A DNA stretch of 5,699 bases from assembly GCA_903840375.1 (NCBI GenBank), contig CAIMFR010000033.1, forward strand, positions 1-5,699, read 5' to 3'. The notes beneath the pieces were generated by a model. It did no database searches. It was not told the origin of the DNA and saw only the letters and a list, made by a program, of their open reading frames with translations. Origin of the DNA: Candidatus Adlerbacteria bacterium. GTDB lineage: Bacteria > Patescibacteriota > Minisyncoccia > Phycocordibacterales > SBAW01. Positions 1 to 5,347 of this stretch are shown piece by piece (position 1 is the stretch's first letter; each line of letters starts with the position of its first letter). The translations under genes were made by a program, and so were the position numbers.

Positions 1-140
1 CCGCCGCCGTCGCCGCCGCCTTCGGCGCCGCCGCCTTCGGCGCCGCCGCCGTCGCCGAGGTTGCTCGGATCTATAAGATTGCATCGGTGGTTTTTCACGC
101 AGTCATGGTTATTGCCTGCGTGATCATGTACTTCGCGTAA
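1..140 (+). CDS. C-terminal end of an Ala-rich, probably membrane-anchored protein (5' partial)
   Basis: An open plus frame enters from the left edge (first full codon at 3) and stops at TAA 138-140. The visible 45 residues start with an Ala-rich repeat built from units like F-G-A-A-A, then a short polar linker (EVARIYK), then a hydrophobic stretch of about 20 residues (IASVVFHAVMVIACVIMYFA) that would suit a C-terminal transmembrane helix. I do not recognise the protein and its function is unknown. Support for this strand and frame is the hydrophobic tail and a strong plus-strand terminator whose stem begins 12 nt after the stop. Competing readings are a Pro-rich plus frame ending at 123 and a Gly-rich minus frame that is open from about 245 to the edge but has no ATG start. 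The repeat is too low in complexity for codon usage to decide, so the call is moderate. Confidence 0.5.
   Translation, partial: AAVAAAFGAAAFGAAAVAEVARIYKIASVVFHAVMVIACVIMYFA
6..50. repeat. 15-bp GC-rich tandem repeat within the coding end
   Basis: Two exact 15-bp copies (TTCGGCGCCGCCGCC) lie at 21-35 and 36-50. A degenerate copy at 6-20 shares the last 9 bases. The unit length is a multiple of three, so copy-number change would keep the frame; in the preferred frame each unit adds F-G-A-A-A. The array may extend left beyond the window. Confidence 0.85.
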
Positions 141-152
141 AAAATTCTGCCG

Positions 153-191
153 CCGGTATCTCGCAACACGCGGGATGCCGGTTTTTCTTTT
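153..191 (+). terminator. Rho-independent terminator after the first gene
   Basis: A 12-bp stem (153-164 with 170-181) contains two G-U pairs, closes a 5-nt AACAC loop, and is followed directly by TTTTTCTTTT at 182-191. It sits 13 nt after the TAA at 138-140 and points in the plus direction, so it separates the first gene from the MFS gene. The reverse orientation has a T-run only after an unpaired gap, so any minus-strand activity should be weaker. Confidence 0.88.
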
Positions 192-208
192 GTATTTAGA
201 GTTGCTAA

Positions 209-237
209 ACCAAGGACAATAATATAGAGCACCAAGG
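209..237. promoter_or_regulatory. Direct repeats ACCAAGG upstream of the MFS promoter (possible operator)
   Basis: ACCAAGG occurs at 209-215 and again at 231-237, starts 22 bp apart, close to two helical turns, just upstream of the predicted MFS -10 element. A small hairpin-forming palindrome (TTTAG at 195-199, CTAAA at 205-209) touches the first copy. Such spacing fits a regulator binding two sites on one face of the DNA, but 7-bp matches can arise by chance. Confidence 0.25.
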
Positions 238-255
238 GTTACAATCTAAATCTGG

Positions 256-264
256 TGGTAAAAT
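256..264 (+). promoter_or_regulatory. Extended -10 promoter of the MFS gene (leaderless geometry)
   Basis: TGG followed by TAAAAT (hexamer 259-264) forms an extended -10 element. Exactly 6 nt separate the hexamer from the GTG start at 271, so a start site 7 nt past the hexamer falls on the start codon. The best -35-like match, TTACAA at 239-244, has only a 14-nt spacer, so the TGN extension probably compensates. No Shine-Dalgarno would lie in the transcript. Confidence 0.55.
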
Positions 265-270
265 GAAAAC

Positions 271-1455
271 GTGAAAGAAAAGATCCTCGGACTTCAGCAC
301 AACGTATTTTTTCTCGGGCTCACCAGCCTCTTTAACGACTTCTCATCTGAGATGGTTTTCTCCGTCCTTCCCGCATTTTTTATTTCGGTACTAAAGTCAG
401 GTGCAGGCGCGCTTGGCATTGTCGAGGGTGTTGCGGAGGCGACGTCGAACTTTATCAAAATACTATCCGGCAGGTGGTCCGACCGAATCCAGCGCAGAAA
501 AATATTTGCCGTCGCCGGATATACGTTGTCCGTTTTTATTCGCCCGTTATATGTATTGGTCAGCACTGTTGGTGGAGTCATCGGACTGCGCGTACTCGAC
601 CGCGTCGGCAAAGGCTTGCGCGACTCTCCGCGCGACGCGCTCATTTCATTGTCGGTTGCGAAGGAGGAATCCGGGCGCTCGTTCGGCTATCACCGCGCGA
701 TGGACACGCTCGGCGCGATACTCGGTCCGCTCGTTGCATTTTTAATTCTTCAGCATTACCAGCTCGGTTTCAACAAGGTATTCATCACGGCGTTCGTTGT
801 CGGGCTTGCGGCGATCTTCAGCCTTGTGTTGGTAAAAGATATTCGGCAGGTACTAGATGTTAAGAAAAACAGCACGTCGTTCCCGCCGCTTTCCCGTCGG
901 TTCAAAATATACATCGCATCGATATTTATTCTCTCGAGCGGTGCGTTGCCGGTCGGGGTGCTGTTGTTCAAGACACAGGACCTCGGCTTGTCTGTCGCTG
1001 ACATTCCGCTTTTCTACATGATCTACAGCGTCGCCTATGCGCTGTTTTCTTGGCCGGCAGGAAGAATCGCGGACAAGTGGGGAGGCTCGCGAGTTATCAT
1101 CGTCGGTTACCTGCTCCTCATTGCCGGATATGTCACGCTCATGTTTTCAAGCGATATCGCAATTCTCATCGCAGGATTTTTACTTGTTGGCACATTCTCT
1201 GCACTGACGGATGGCGTGCAGCGGTCGTATCTTTCGTTTCTTGTTGATGAAAGTCAGCGCGGCATCGCGTACGGGTATCTCAATGCGGCGATCGGCTTCG
1301 GCGCGCTGCTCGCGGGTGCTGTCGGCGGCTATTTGTGGCAGAGTTTCAGCGATAGATCTGCGTTCATGATAAGTGCAGGGGTCGTGCTGGTGGGTCTCGC
1401 CATGTTTGGTATCGGACTCATAAGCACGCGCTTCACACCTGCCGTTGTCGCGTGA
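271..1455 (+). CDS. MFS transporter, substrate unknown
   Basis: A 394-residue major facilitator superfamily secondary transporter of the cytoplasmic membrane, hydrophobic throughout, consistent with the usual 12 helices in two halves. Visible signatures are LFNDFSSEM at residues 20-28 in helix 1, the motif-A loop G67-R-W-S-D71-R72 with RRK at 75-77, a DRVGKGLR segment at 110-117, GYHRAMDTLG at 139-148, and a second motif-A copy G264-R-I-A-D268-K in the C-terminal half. These segments resemble a widespread bacterial MFS subgroup with no settled substrate, so none is assigned. The GTG start is chosen because it gives the short N-terminus usual for the subgroup and lies at a fixed distance from the -10. 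The TGA stop overlaps the TG of the next gene's promoter. No terminator follows, so read-through into the next gene is possible. Confidence 0.93.
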   Translation: MKEKILGLQHNVFFLGLTSLFNDFSSEMVFSVLPAFFISVLKSGAGALGIVEGVAEATSNFIKILSGRWSDRIQRRKIFAVAGYTLSVFIRPLYVLVSTVGGVIGLRVLDRVGKGLRDSPRDALISLSVAKEESGRSFGYHRAMDTLGAILGPLVAFLILQHYQLGFNKVFITAFVVGLAAIFSLVLVKDIRQVLDVKKNSTSFPPLSRRFKIYIASIFILSSGALPVGVLLFKTQDLGLSVADIPLFYMIYSVAYALFSWPAGRIADKWGGSRVIIVGYLLLIAGYVTLMFSSDIAILIAGFLLVGTFSALTDGVQRSYLSFLVDESQRGIAYGYLNAAIGFGALLAGAVGGYLWQSFSDRSAFMISAGVVLVGLAMFGIGLISTRFTPAVVA

Positions 1456-1461
1456 TACACT
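1432..1461 (+). promoter_or_regulatory. Promoter of the PHA-family gene (extended -10, leaderless geometry)
   Basis: TTCACA at 1432-1437, an 18-nt spacer, then TACACT at 1456-1461 preceded by TGA at 1453-1455, giving an extended -10. The TGA is also the stop codon of the MFS gene. The hexamer ends 6 nt before ATG 1468, so the predicted transcript starts at the ATG. The whole -35 and spacer lie inside the MFS coding end. Confidence 0.55.
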
Positions 1462-1467
1462 ATCGCC

Positions 1468-1761
1468 ATGCATGTACAAATCCCACATCAGTTCTCACAG
1501 AAAAACGCACTCGAGCGTGTGAAGGGTGCTCTTGCCGATTCGCGCAAGCAGATAGCCGACCACGCGACCATTGAAGAGGAACGCTGGCAGGGCGACACAC
1601 TTTATTTTGATGTAAAAGTGCAAGGTCATCGCATCTCCGGCACGTTCGCCGTGATGCCGACAGAATTTGTACTCGACGCCAAATTGCCGCTCCTTTGGCG
1701 CATGTTCGAGGGCAAGATAGAAAAGGCGATAGCGGAACAAACGAAGTCCTTGACTAAGTAA
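1468..1761 (+). CDS. Polyhydroxyalkanoic acid system (PHA_gran_rgn) family protein
   Basis: A 97-residue protein recognised from its pattern as the small PHA_gran_rgn family, named for association with polyhydroxyalkanoate granules. It starts MHVQIPHQF, as family members typically do, then a charged helix (residues 12-30), then the core with GDTLYFDVKVQGHRISGTF at about 42-60 and the C-terminal LPLLWRMFEGKIEKAI at about 73-88. The length is normal for the family. Its biochemical role is poorly known; a beta-rich START-like fold is a guess from the strand pattern. No PHA synthase or depolymerase gene is in this window, so a polymer-storage role is not supported here. The ATG lies 12 nt after the MFS stop. 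No Shine-Dalgarno is visible, consistent with the leaderless promoter. The next gene's -35 box sits inside its last codons. Confidence 0.85.
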   Translation: MHVQIPHQFSQKNALERVKGALADSRKQIADHATIEEERWQGDTLYFDVKVQGHRISGTFAVMPTEFVLDAKLPLLWRMFEGKIEKAIAEQTKSLTK

Positions 1762-1777
1762 TATATGGTGGTATAGT
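1750..1777 (+). promoter_or_regulatory. Near-consensus sigma70-type promoter of the 110-aa gene
   Basis: TTGACT at 1750-1755, a 16-nt spacer, and TATAGT at 1772-1777 with an upstream TGG making an extended -10. The -35 lies within the end of the preceding gene. The predicted start near 1784 gives a leader of about 36 nt to the ATG at 1820. It is the best promoter match in the window. Confidence 0.8.
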
Positions 1778-1807
1778 CTTTTGCAGAAATGTATCACCCA
1801 AAAAGTG

Positions 1808-1812
1808 AGGAG
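1808..1812 (+). promoter_or_regulatory. Shine-Dalgarno that fixes the start of the 110-aa gene
   Basis: AGGAG at 1808-1812 followed by 7 nt and then ATG 1820. This spacing is ideal and shows that the in-frame TTG at 1781, which falls on the promoter rather than in a transcript, is not the start. It is the only clear Shine-Dalgarno among the five complete genes here. Confidence 0.8.
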
Positions 1813-1819
1813 AAAGTCG

Positions 1820-2152
1820 ATGTCGATAAGAATCGGGTGTCTGGAAGTTGGTCCGTTAGCGGGCCATGTTGTGCACATCTGTGTCGCAGTCGCGGTTGAT
1901 CAGTCGGACAGGTCGCCGGTGTATATGGCGGTACCGCAGTGTGGAAGATGTGACTGTGTTGAGGAGTTTGATGACCCTCGCACATTGGCAACGTTTCTGC
2001 ATTTTGCCGGCGTGTTCCCTGCCGACATAAAAAGTGAAGTGCCTGCCACGTTTAAGGATGAACCGATCATTCTGTTCCGTAAGCAGTACCATGTTCGTGG
2101 ACTCTACAACGAGGAGGTGGGCCTGTTGTATGACATACTCAAATCGCTATGA
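1820..2152 (+). CDS. Hypothetical protein, 110 aa, with a CxxCxC cluster
   Basis: I do not recognise this protein. It is 110 residues, with no signal peptide or convincing membrane helix. Features seen are a valine-rich stretch at about 17-26, a Cys cluster C41-G-R-C44-D-C46 with further cysteines at 7 and 21, an acidic patch after it (EEFDD, 48-52), and a C-terminal part rich in aromatic and aliphatic residues. Four or five cysteines in so small a cytosolic protein could bind a metal, but a full zinc-ribbon pattern with two CxxC knuckles is absent, so this is only a suggestion. It stands as its own transcription unit: strong promoter, short leader with good Shine-Dalgarno, TGA stop, and a terminator beginning 12 nt later. 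That well-formed unit, and the absence of a longer competing frame, make it a credible gene despite the unknown function. Confidence 0.8.
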   Translation: MSIRIGCLEVGPLAGHVVHICVAVAVDQSDRSPVYMAVPQCGRCDCVEEFDDPRTLATFLHFAGVFPADIKSEVPATFKDEPIILFRKQYHVRGLYNEEVGLLYDILKSL

Positions 2153-2163
2153 TAAGTAGTCAT

Positions 2164-2209
2164 ATTCCTGAGCGATAGTGCCGCAAGGCGACGCTCGGGA
2201 ATCTTTCTT
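2164..2209 (+). terminator. Rho-independent terminator after the 110-aa gene
   Basis: An 11-bp stem (2164-2174 with 2192-2202, one G-U pair) carries in its loop a nested 3-bp stem GCC/GGC closed by a GCAA tetraloop (GNRA class) at 2180-2189. A moderate T-rich tail (TCTTTCTT, 2202-2209) follows. The tail's last T pair is shared with the -35 of the typA promoter. Confidence 0.78.
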
Positions 2210-2236
2210 GCATATTTTTCATTTTTCTGTTATCAT
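2208..2236 (+). promoter_or_regulatory. typA promoter
   Basis: TTGCAT at 2208-2213, a 17-nt spacer, and TATCAT at 2231-2236 preceded by TGT (extended -10). The predicted start near 2243 gives a leader of about 42 nt. The -35 begins inside the preceding terminator's T-tail, showing how tightly the units are packed. Confidence 0.65.
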
Positions 2237-2246
2237 TGTCTTACGT

Positions 2247-2275
2247 TCGGGACTAGCCCGACTTTTCTTTTTCTC
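2247..2275 (+). promoter_or_regulatory. Terminator-like hairpin in the typA leader (possible attenuator)
   Basis: A 5-bp GC-rich stem (TCGGG 2247-2251 with CCCGA 2257-2261) closes an ACTAG loop. It is followed by a pyrimidine tract C-TTTT-C-TTTTT-CTC up to 2275, all between the predicted start site and the ATG at 2285. The shape is that of a short intrinsic terminator placed before the gene. The tract's T5 (2268-2272) could instead pair with A5 (2276-2280). The stem is short, so this may only be a 5' stabilising hairpin, or the pyrimidine tract may act as a ribosome (S1-type) landing site. Confidence 0.4.
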
Positions 2276-2284
2276 AAAAATTCT

Positions 2285-4066
2285 ATGGATATACGAAACA
2301 TCGCCATCATTGCACACGTCGACCACGGCAAGACAACCTTGACCGATGCTTTGCTGCGCCAAACCGGCGTCGCGGAGGAGGGCGTCTCGATGGATTCAAA
2401 TGCGCTCGAACTCGAGCGTGGTATCACTATTTATTCCAAAAATGCCTCCGTACCGTACAAAGGTACGAAAATAAACATCGTTGACACGCCGGGGCACGCC
2501 GACTTCGGATCAGAAGTTGAGCGCGTCTTGCGTTCGATCGACTCGGTGCTTCTCGTTGTCGATGCACAGGAAGGTCCGATGCCACAGACGCGCTTCGTGT
2601 TGAAAAAGTCGCTGGAGCTTGGACTTAAGCCTATCGTCATCATCAATAAAATAGACAAGCCTGCCGCTGACCCTGCACGTTGTGAGGAGCAGGTGCTCGA
2701 ACTCTTCTTGGAACTCGGCGCGAACGACGAGCAGGCTAACTTCCCGGTTATTTATGCAATAGGTCGCCAGGGAATAGCAAAACGTCATCTTGCCGACGAG
2801 TCGACCGACCTCACGCCGCTCCTCGATGCGATAATTGAAATTGTTCCGCTTGCAAACAGTGCAGATGCGGAGACTCGTCCGCTGCGCGCGCAGCCTTTCA
2901 ATCTCGGTTATGACAATTTCCTCGGACGACTTGCTATCGTTCGTGTGTATGACGGCACGCTGAAGACCGGCCAGGTTGTATTTGTAAAAAAGCCGGACGG
3001 AGAGACTCGTCCCGGCAAGATAACCAAGCTTTTCACATTCAAAGGTCTGCAGAAAGTCGAGACACAGGAGGTTCTTGCGGGTGATATCGCAATGGTCGCC
3101 GGCCTTCCGGATATTTTCATCGGAGAAACTATCGCAGATGATGCGGCAACACCGGCTCTTCCGGCTATTGCCATCGATGAGCCGACCATCACGCTCAACT
3201 TCCTCGTCAACAATTCTCCATTCGCGGGCCGCGAAGGGAAGTTCGTCACTACGCGCCAGATCCGCGAACGTCTTGAGCGCGAGCTCGAGATAAACGTCGG
3301 TTTGCGCATCGACTTCGGCGAAGATGTTTTCAAAGTGTCAGGCCGTGGCGAGCTTCACATTGCCATTCTGCTCGAGAACATGCGCCGCGAAGGATACGAG
3401 ATGCAAGTTTCGCAGCCGCAAGTCATTTTTCGCGAAGAGAACGGTCAGAAACTCGAGCCGTTTGAGGAAGTTGTCATCGACACTCCGAGCGAGTATCAGG
3501 GTTCTATCATGGAACGTCTTGGTTCGCGTAAGTTCATCATAAAAGATCTCCGCATGGAGGGCGATCTCGTACGCCTCACTTTTGAAGGTCCGACGCGCGG
3601 CCTTCTCGGTTATCGCAGCCAATTCGTACTCGATACGAAAGGCGAGGGTATTTTGTCATCTCGATTCCTCGAATTCCGTCCGTACGCCGGTGAGATAGTC
3701 AAGCGTGCCGTCGGCTCGATGATCTCGATGGCGGCAGGCAAGACACTTGGCTTCTCATTGTGGAATCTCCAGGATCGCGGCGTGCTGTACATCACTCCGG
3801 CTACGGAAGTGTATGAAGGCATGGTCATCGGCAACACATCAAAGGGCGAGGAAATGACCGTCAACCCGACCAAGGGCAAACAGCTCACGAACATGCGCTC
3901 ATCCGGCTCGGACGAGGCACTTACACTTGTGCCTCCGTATATTCTTACCATCGAGCGTGGGCTTGAGGTCATGACGGAAGACGAATATCTTGAGATCACG
4001 CCGAAAAGCGTTCGCCTCCGCAAACAAGGACTTACTGAAATGGATCGCACCCGTTCGAAGCGATAA
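2285..4066 (+). CDS. typA: Ribosome-associated translational GTPase TypA/BipA
   Basis: A 593-residue EF-G-like GTPase that binds the ribosome and aids ribosome assembly and stress or low-temperature growth (family knowledge; E. coli BipA has about 607 residues). GTPase motifs are G1 AHVDHGKT (10-17), G2 RGIT (45-48), G3 DTPGH (67-71) and G4 NKID (121-124). Where most homologues have a G5 S-A pair, this one reads YAIGRQG (157-163). Beta-barrel domain II follows (about 205-290), then domain III (about 300-385, with GRGELHIAILLENMRREGYE), domain V (about 390-475, EPFEEVVIDTP...GS) and the TypA-specific C-terminal domain, with NPTKGKQLTNMRSSGSDEA and the terminal VRLRKQGLTEMDRTR signature. The TypA-specific end excludes EF-G, LepA and TetM. 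The ATG is fixed by the family N-terminus MDIRNIAIIAHVDHG. No Shine-Dalgarno precedes it, and no terminator follows before the next gene. Confidence 0.98.
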   Translation: MDIRNIAIIAHVDHGKTTLTDALLRQTGVAEEGVSMDSNALELERGITIYSKNASVPYKGTKINIVDTPGHADFGSEVERVLRSIDSVLLVVDAQEGPMPQTRFVLKKSLELGLKPIVIINKIDKPAADPARCEEQVLELFLELGANDEQANFPVIYAIGRQGIAKRHLADESTDLTPLLDAIIEIVPLANSADAETRPLRAQPFNLGYDNFLGRLAIVRVYDGTLKTGQVVFVKKPDGETRPGKITKLFTFKGLQKVETQEVLAGDIAMVAGLPDIFIGETIADDAATPALPAIAIDEPTITLNFLVNNSPFAGREGKFVTTRQIRERLERELEINVGLRIDFGEDVFKVSGRGELHIAILLENMRREGYEMQVSQPQVIFREENGQKLEPFEEVVIDTPSEYQGSIMERLGSRKFIIKDLRMEGDLVRLTFEGPTRGLLGYRSQFVLDTKGEGILSSRFLEFRPYAGEIVKRAVGSMISMAAGKTLGFSLWNLQDRGVLYITPATEVYEGMVIGNTSKGEEMTVNPTKGKQLTNMRSSGSDEALTLVPPYILTIERGLEVMTEDEYLEITPKSVRLRKQGLTEMDRTRSKR

Positions 4067-4080
4067 GAGTGTATAGGATT

Positions 4081-4089
4081 TGCTATACT
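4081..4089 (+). promoter_or_regulatory. Extended -10 promoter of the GH18 gene (leaderless geometry)
   Basis: TGC followed by TATACT (hexamer 4084-4089), ending exactly 6 nt before ATG 4096. No credible -35 lies at 16-18 nt (4060-4068 covers the typA stop region), so recognition would depend on the TGN extension. The element is flanked by an imperfect inverted repeat, TATAGGAT (4072-4079) and ATCCATAT (4090-4097). Confidence 0.6.
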
Positions 4090-4095
4090 ATCCAT

Positions 4096-5337
4096 ATGTG
4101 CAAAAACTCTTTTTATTTTCTCTTTGCTATTTTTTTCGTATGTGTACCTTGCGGCGCGCAGGCGGCTACTAAGCCTGTCGCGGTTAAGCCGGCACCGATG
4201 GAAATCGGCGGGTGGATACCATACTGGCGCACGGCGACCGGTACGTTGGATGTGTTGCCGCACTTGTCTCAATTAACCGAAGTAAGTCCATTCGTATTTA
4301 CATTAAAAAAAGACGGCTCGTTGTACGATAATGGAAGCCTATCGCAAGAACCGTGGGTATCGTTCATCGCTGCTGCGAAAAAACAAAAGGTGCGCATCGT
4401 TCCGACGGTCATGAACGGCGACGGCGATATGATGCAAGCATTACTGAGCAATCAAAAGTCGCGCATCGCACTTGAAGTTGCCATCGCAAACATGGTGCAT
4501 AAAAACGGTTTCTCCGGCGTCGACATCGACTTCGAGGGTAAGAAGGCAGAGACAAGGCCATATTTCTCCCTTTTTCTTAAGGGGTTGTATGAACGCATCG
4601 GCAATCAGTTGGTGTATTGCAGCATCGAACCACGAACACCAGTCGATGCGCGTTATGGATATGGTGTGACACCGCCGGCGGACGCAACTGATTATGCAAA
4701 TGATTACGTCGCTATAAATAAATATTGTGATCGCGTTGAGATAATGGCATACGATCAAGGGGCTATCGACGTGACGCTCAACAAGGCGCGCGCGGCTCCG
4801 TATGTCCCCGTCGCCGATCCGGCATGGGTAGAGAAAGTTATTACGCTCGCGGAGAAAAGTATCTCGAAGAAAAAGATACTCATCGGCATCCCGACGTACG
4901 GATACGAATATTCTGTAAAACCACTTTCCGAGTATGGCTATAGGTACAGTCGTCTGTGGGCATTCAATCCGACCTATGCATTGGATATTGCAAAGCAGCT
5001 GAACACCTCCCCGGTGCGCAATAGCGCAGGTGAGTTGAGTTTCATCTACAAATCGTCTCCGGGCACAGTCGCAGGAACGGCTTCAATGCAGAGCATACAA
5101 CCCGATCCGACGATCGCCTCGAACATGATGGCGGGACCTGCGGCGATCTATTCACAGGCAGCTATAGCCCAGAACGTCCAACCCCCGTTCAATATCATGT
5201 GGTGGAGTGATGCGCAGTCTATAAAGGATAAAATTGCGCTGGCACAGAAGCTCGGTGTGCGCGGCGTATCGCTATTCAAACTCGATGGTGGCGAGGATCA
5301 GGGGATCTGGAATGTGTTACCGACCGCAGCGTACTAA
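4096..5337 (+). CDS. Secreted glycoside hydrolase family 18-like protein
   Basis: A 413-residue exported protein with a GH18 TIM-barrel, the fold of chitinases and of spore-cortex and peptidoglycan-associated glucosaminidases of the YaaH type. A signal peptide covers residues 1-23: short charged start, hydrophobic core (FYFLFAIFFVCV), and an AQA|A signal peptidase I site. No good lipobox is seen. The barrel starts at GGWIPYWR (about 38-45). The catalytic strand reads SGVDIDFE (140-147), with D143, D145 and acid E147 present but Ser in place of the usual first Asp. MAYDQG (about 217-222) is the substrate-site YD motif, and the closing strands include IMWWSDAQS and GVRGVSLFKLDG. The likely target is a GlcNAc-containing polymer such as peptidoglycan or chitin; this cannot be settled from sequence. 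ATG 4096 is preferred over in-frame GTG 4069, which lies upstream of the -10 and would spoil the signal peptide. Confidence 0.9.
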   Translation: MCKNSFYFLFAIFFVCVPCGAQAATKPVAVKPAPMEIGGWIPYWRTATGTLDVLPHLSQLTEVSPFVFTLKKDGSLYDNGSLSQEPWVSFIAAAKKQKVRIVPTVMNGDGDMMQALLSNQKSRIALEVAIANMVHKNGFSGVDIDFEGKKAETRPYFSLFLKGLYERIGNQLVYCSIEPRTPVDARYGYGVTPPADATDYANDYVAINKYCDRVEIMAYDQGAIDVTLNKARAAPYVPVADPAWVEKVITLAEKSISKKKILIGIPTYGYEYSVKPLSEYGYRYSRLWAFNPTYALDIAKQLNTSPVRNSAGELSFIYKSSPGTVAGTASMQSIQPDPTIASNMMAGPAAIYSQAAIAQNVQPPFNIMWWSDAQSIKDKIALAQKLGVRGVSLFKLDGGEDQGIWNVLPTAAY

Positions 5338-5347
5338 CTGATAGGTA

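Noticed and set aside
6..50. Repeat array as CRISPR or mobile element end
   Set aside because: The units are contiguous, 15 bp, without spacers, and in frame; this is a coding minisatellite.
1..245. Minus-strand open frame giving a Gly-rich protein end across the tandem repeat
   Set aside because: It has no ATG start, runs through the plus-strand terminator and gives a non-protein-like sequence before the Gly-rich part; the plus frame with a hydrophobic tail fits better. Not fully excluded.
263..274. Minimal ORF ATG-AAA-ACG-TGA overlapping the MFS GTG start
   Set aside because: Its ATG lies inside the -10 element, so it would not be transcribed from that promoter.
1781..1819. TTG at 1781 as start of the 110-aa gene
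   Set aside because: It lies just after the -10 hexamer, before the predicted transcription start, and lacks a Shine-Dalgarno; ATG 1820 has AGGAG at ideal spacing.
1789..1899. 36-codon ATG frame in the leader of the 110-aa gene, overlapping its start
   Set aside because: It has no Shine-Dalgarno, starts only about 5 nt from the predicted transcript end and has no recognisable sequence; probably chance.
271..2152. Alternative genetic code (TGA read as Gly or Trp)
   Set aside because: TGA gives sensible stops for the MFS and 110-aa genes, at family length or just before a terminator.
4069..4095. GTG at 4069 as start of the GH18 gene
   Set aside because: It is upstream of the -10 element and would put nine extra residues before a normal signal peptide.
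3610..4272. 220-aa minus-strand open frame
   Set aside because: It is antisense to typA and the GH18 start, has Arg/Ser-rich shadow composition, and both sense genes are firmly identified by family motifs.
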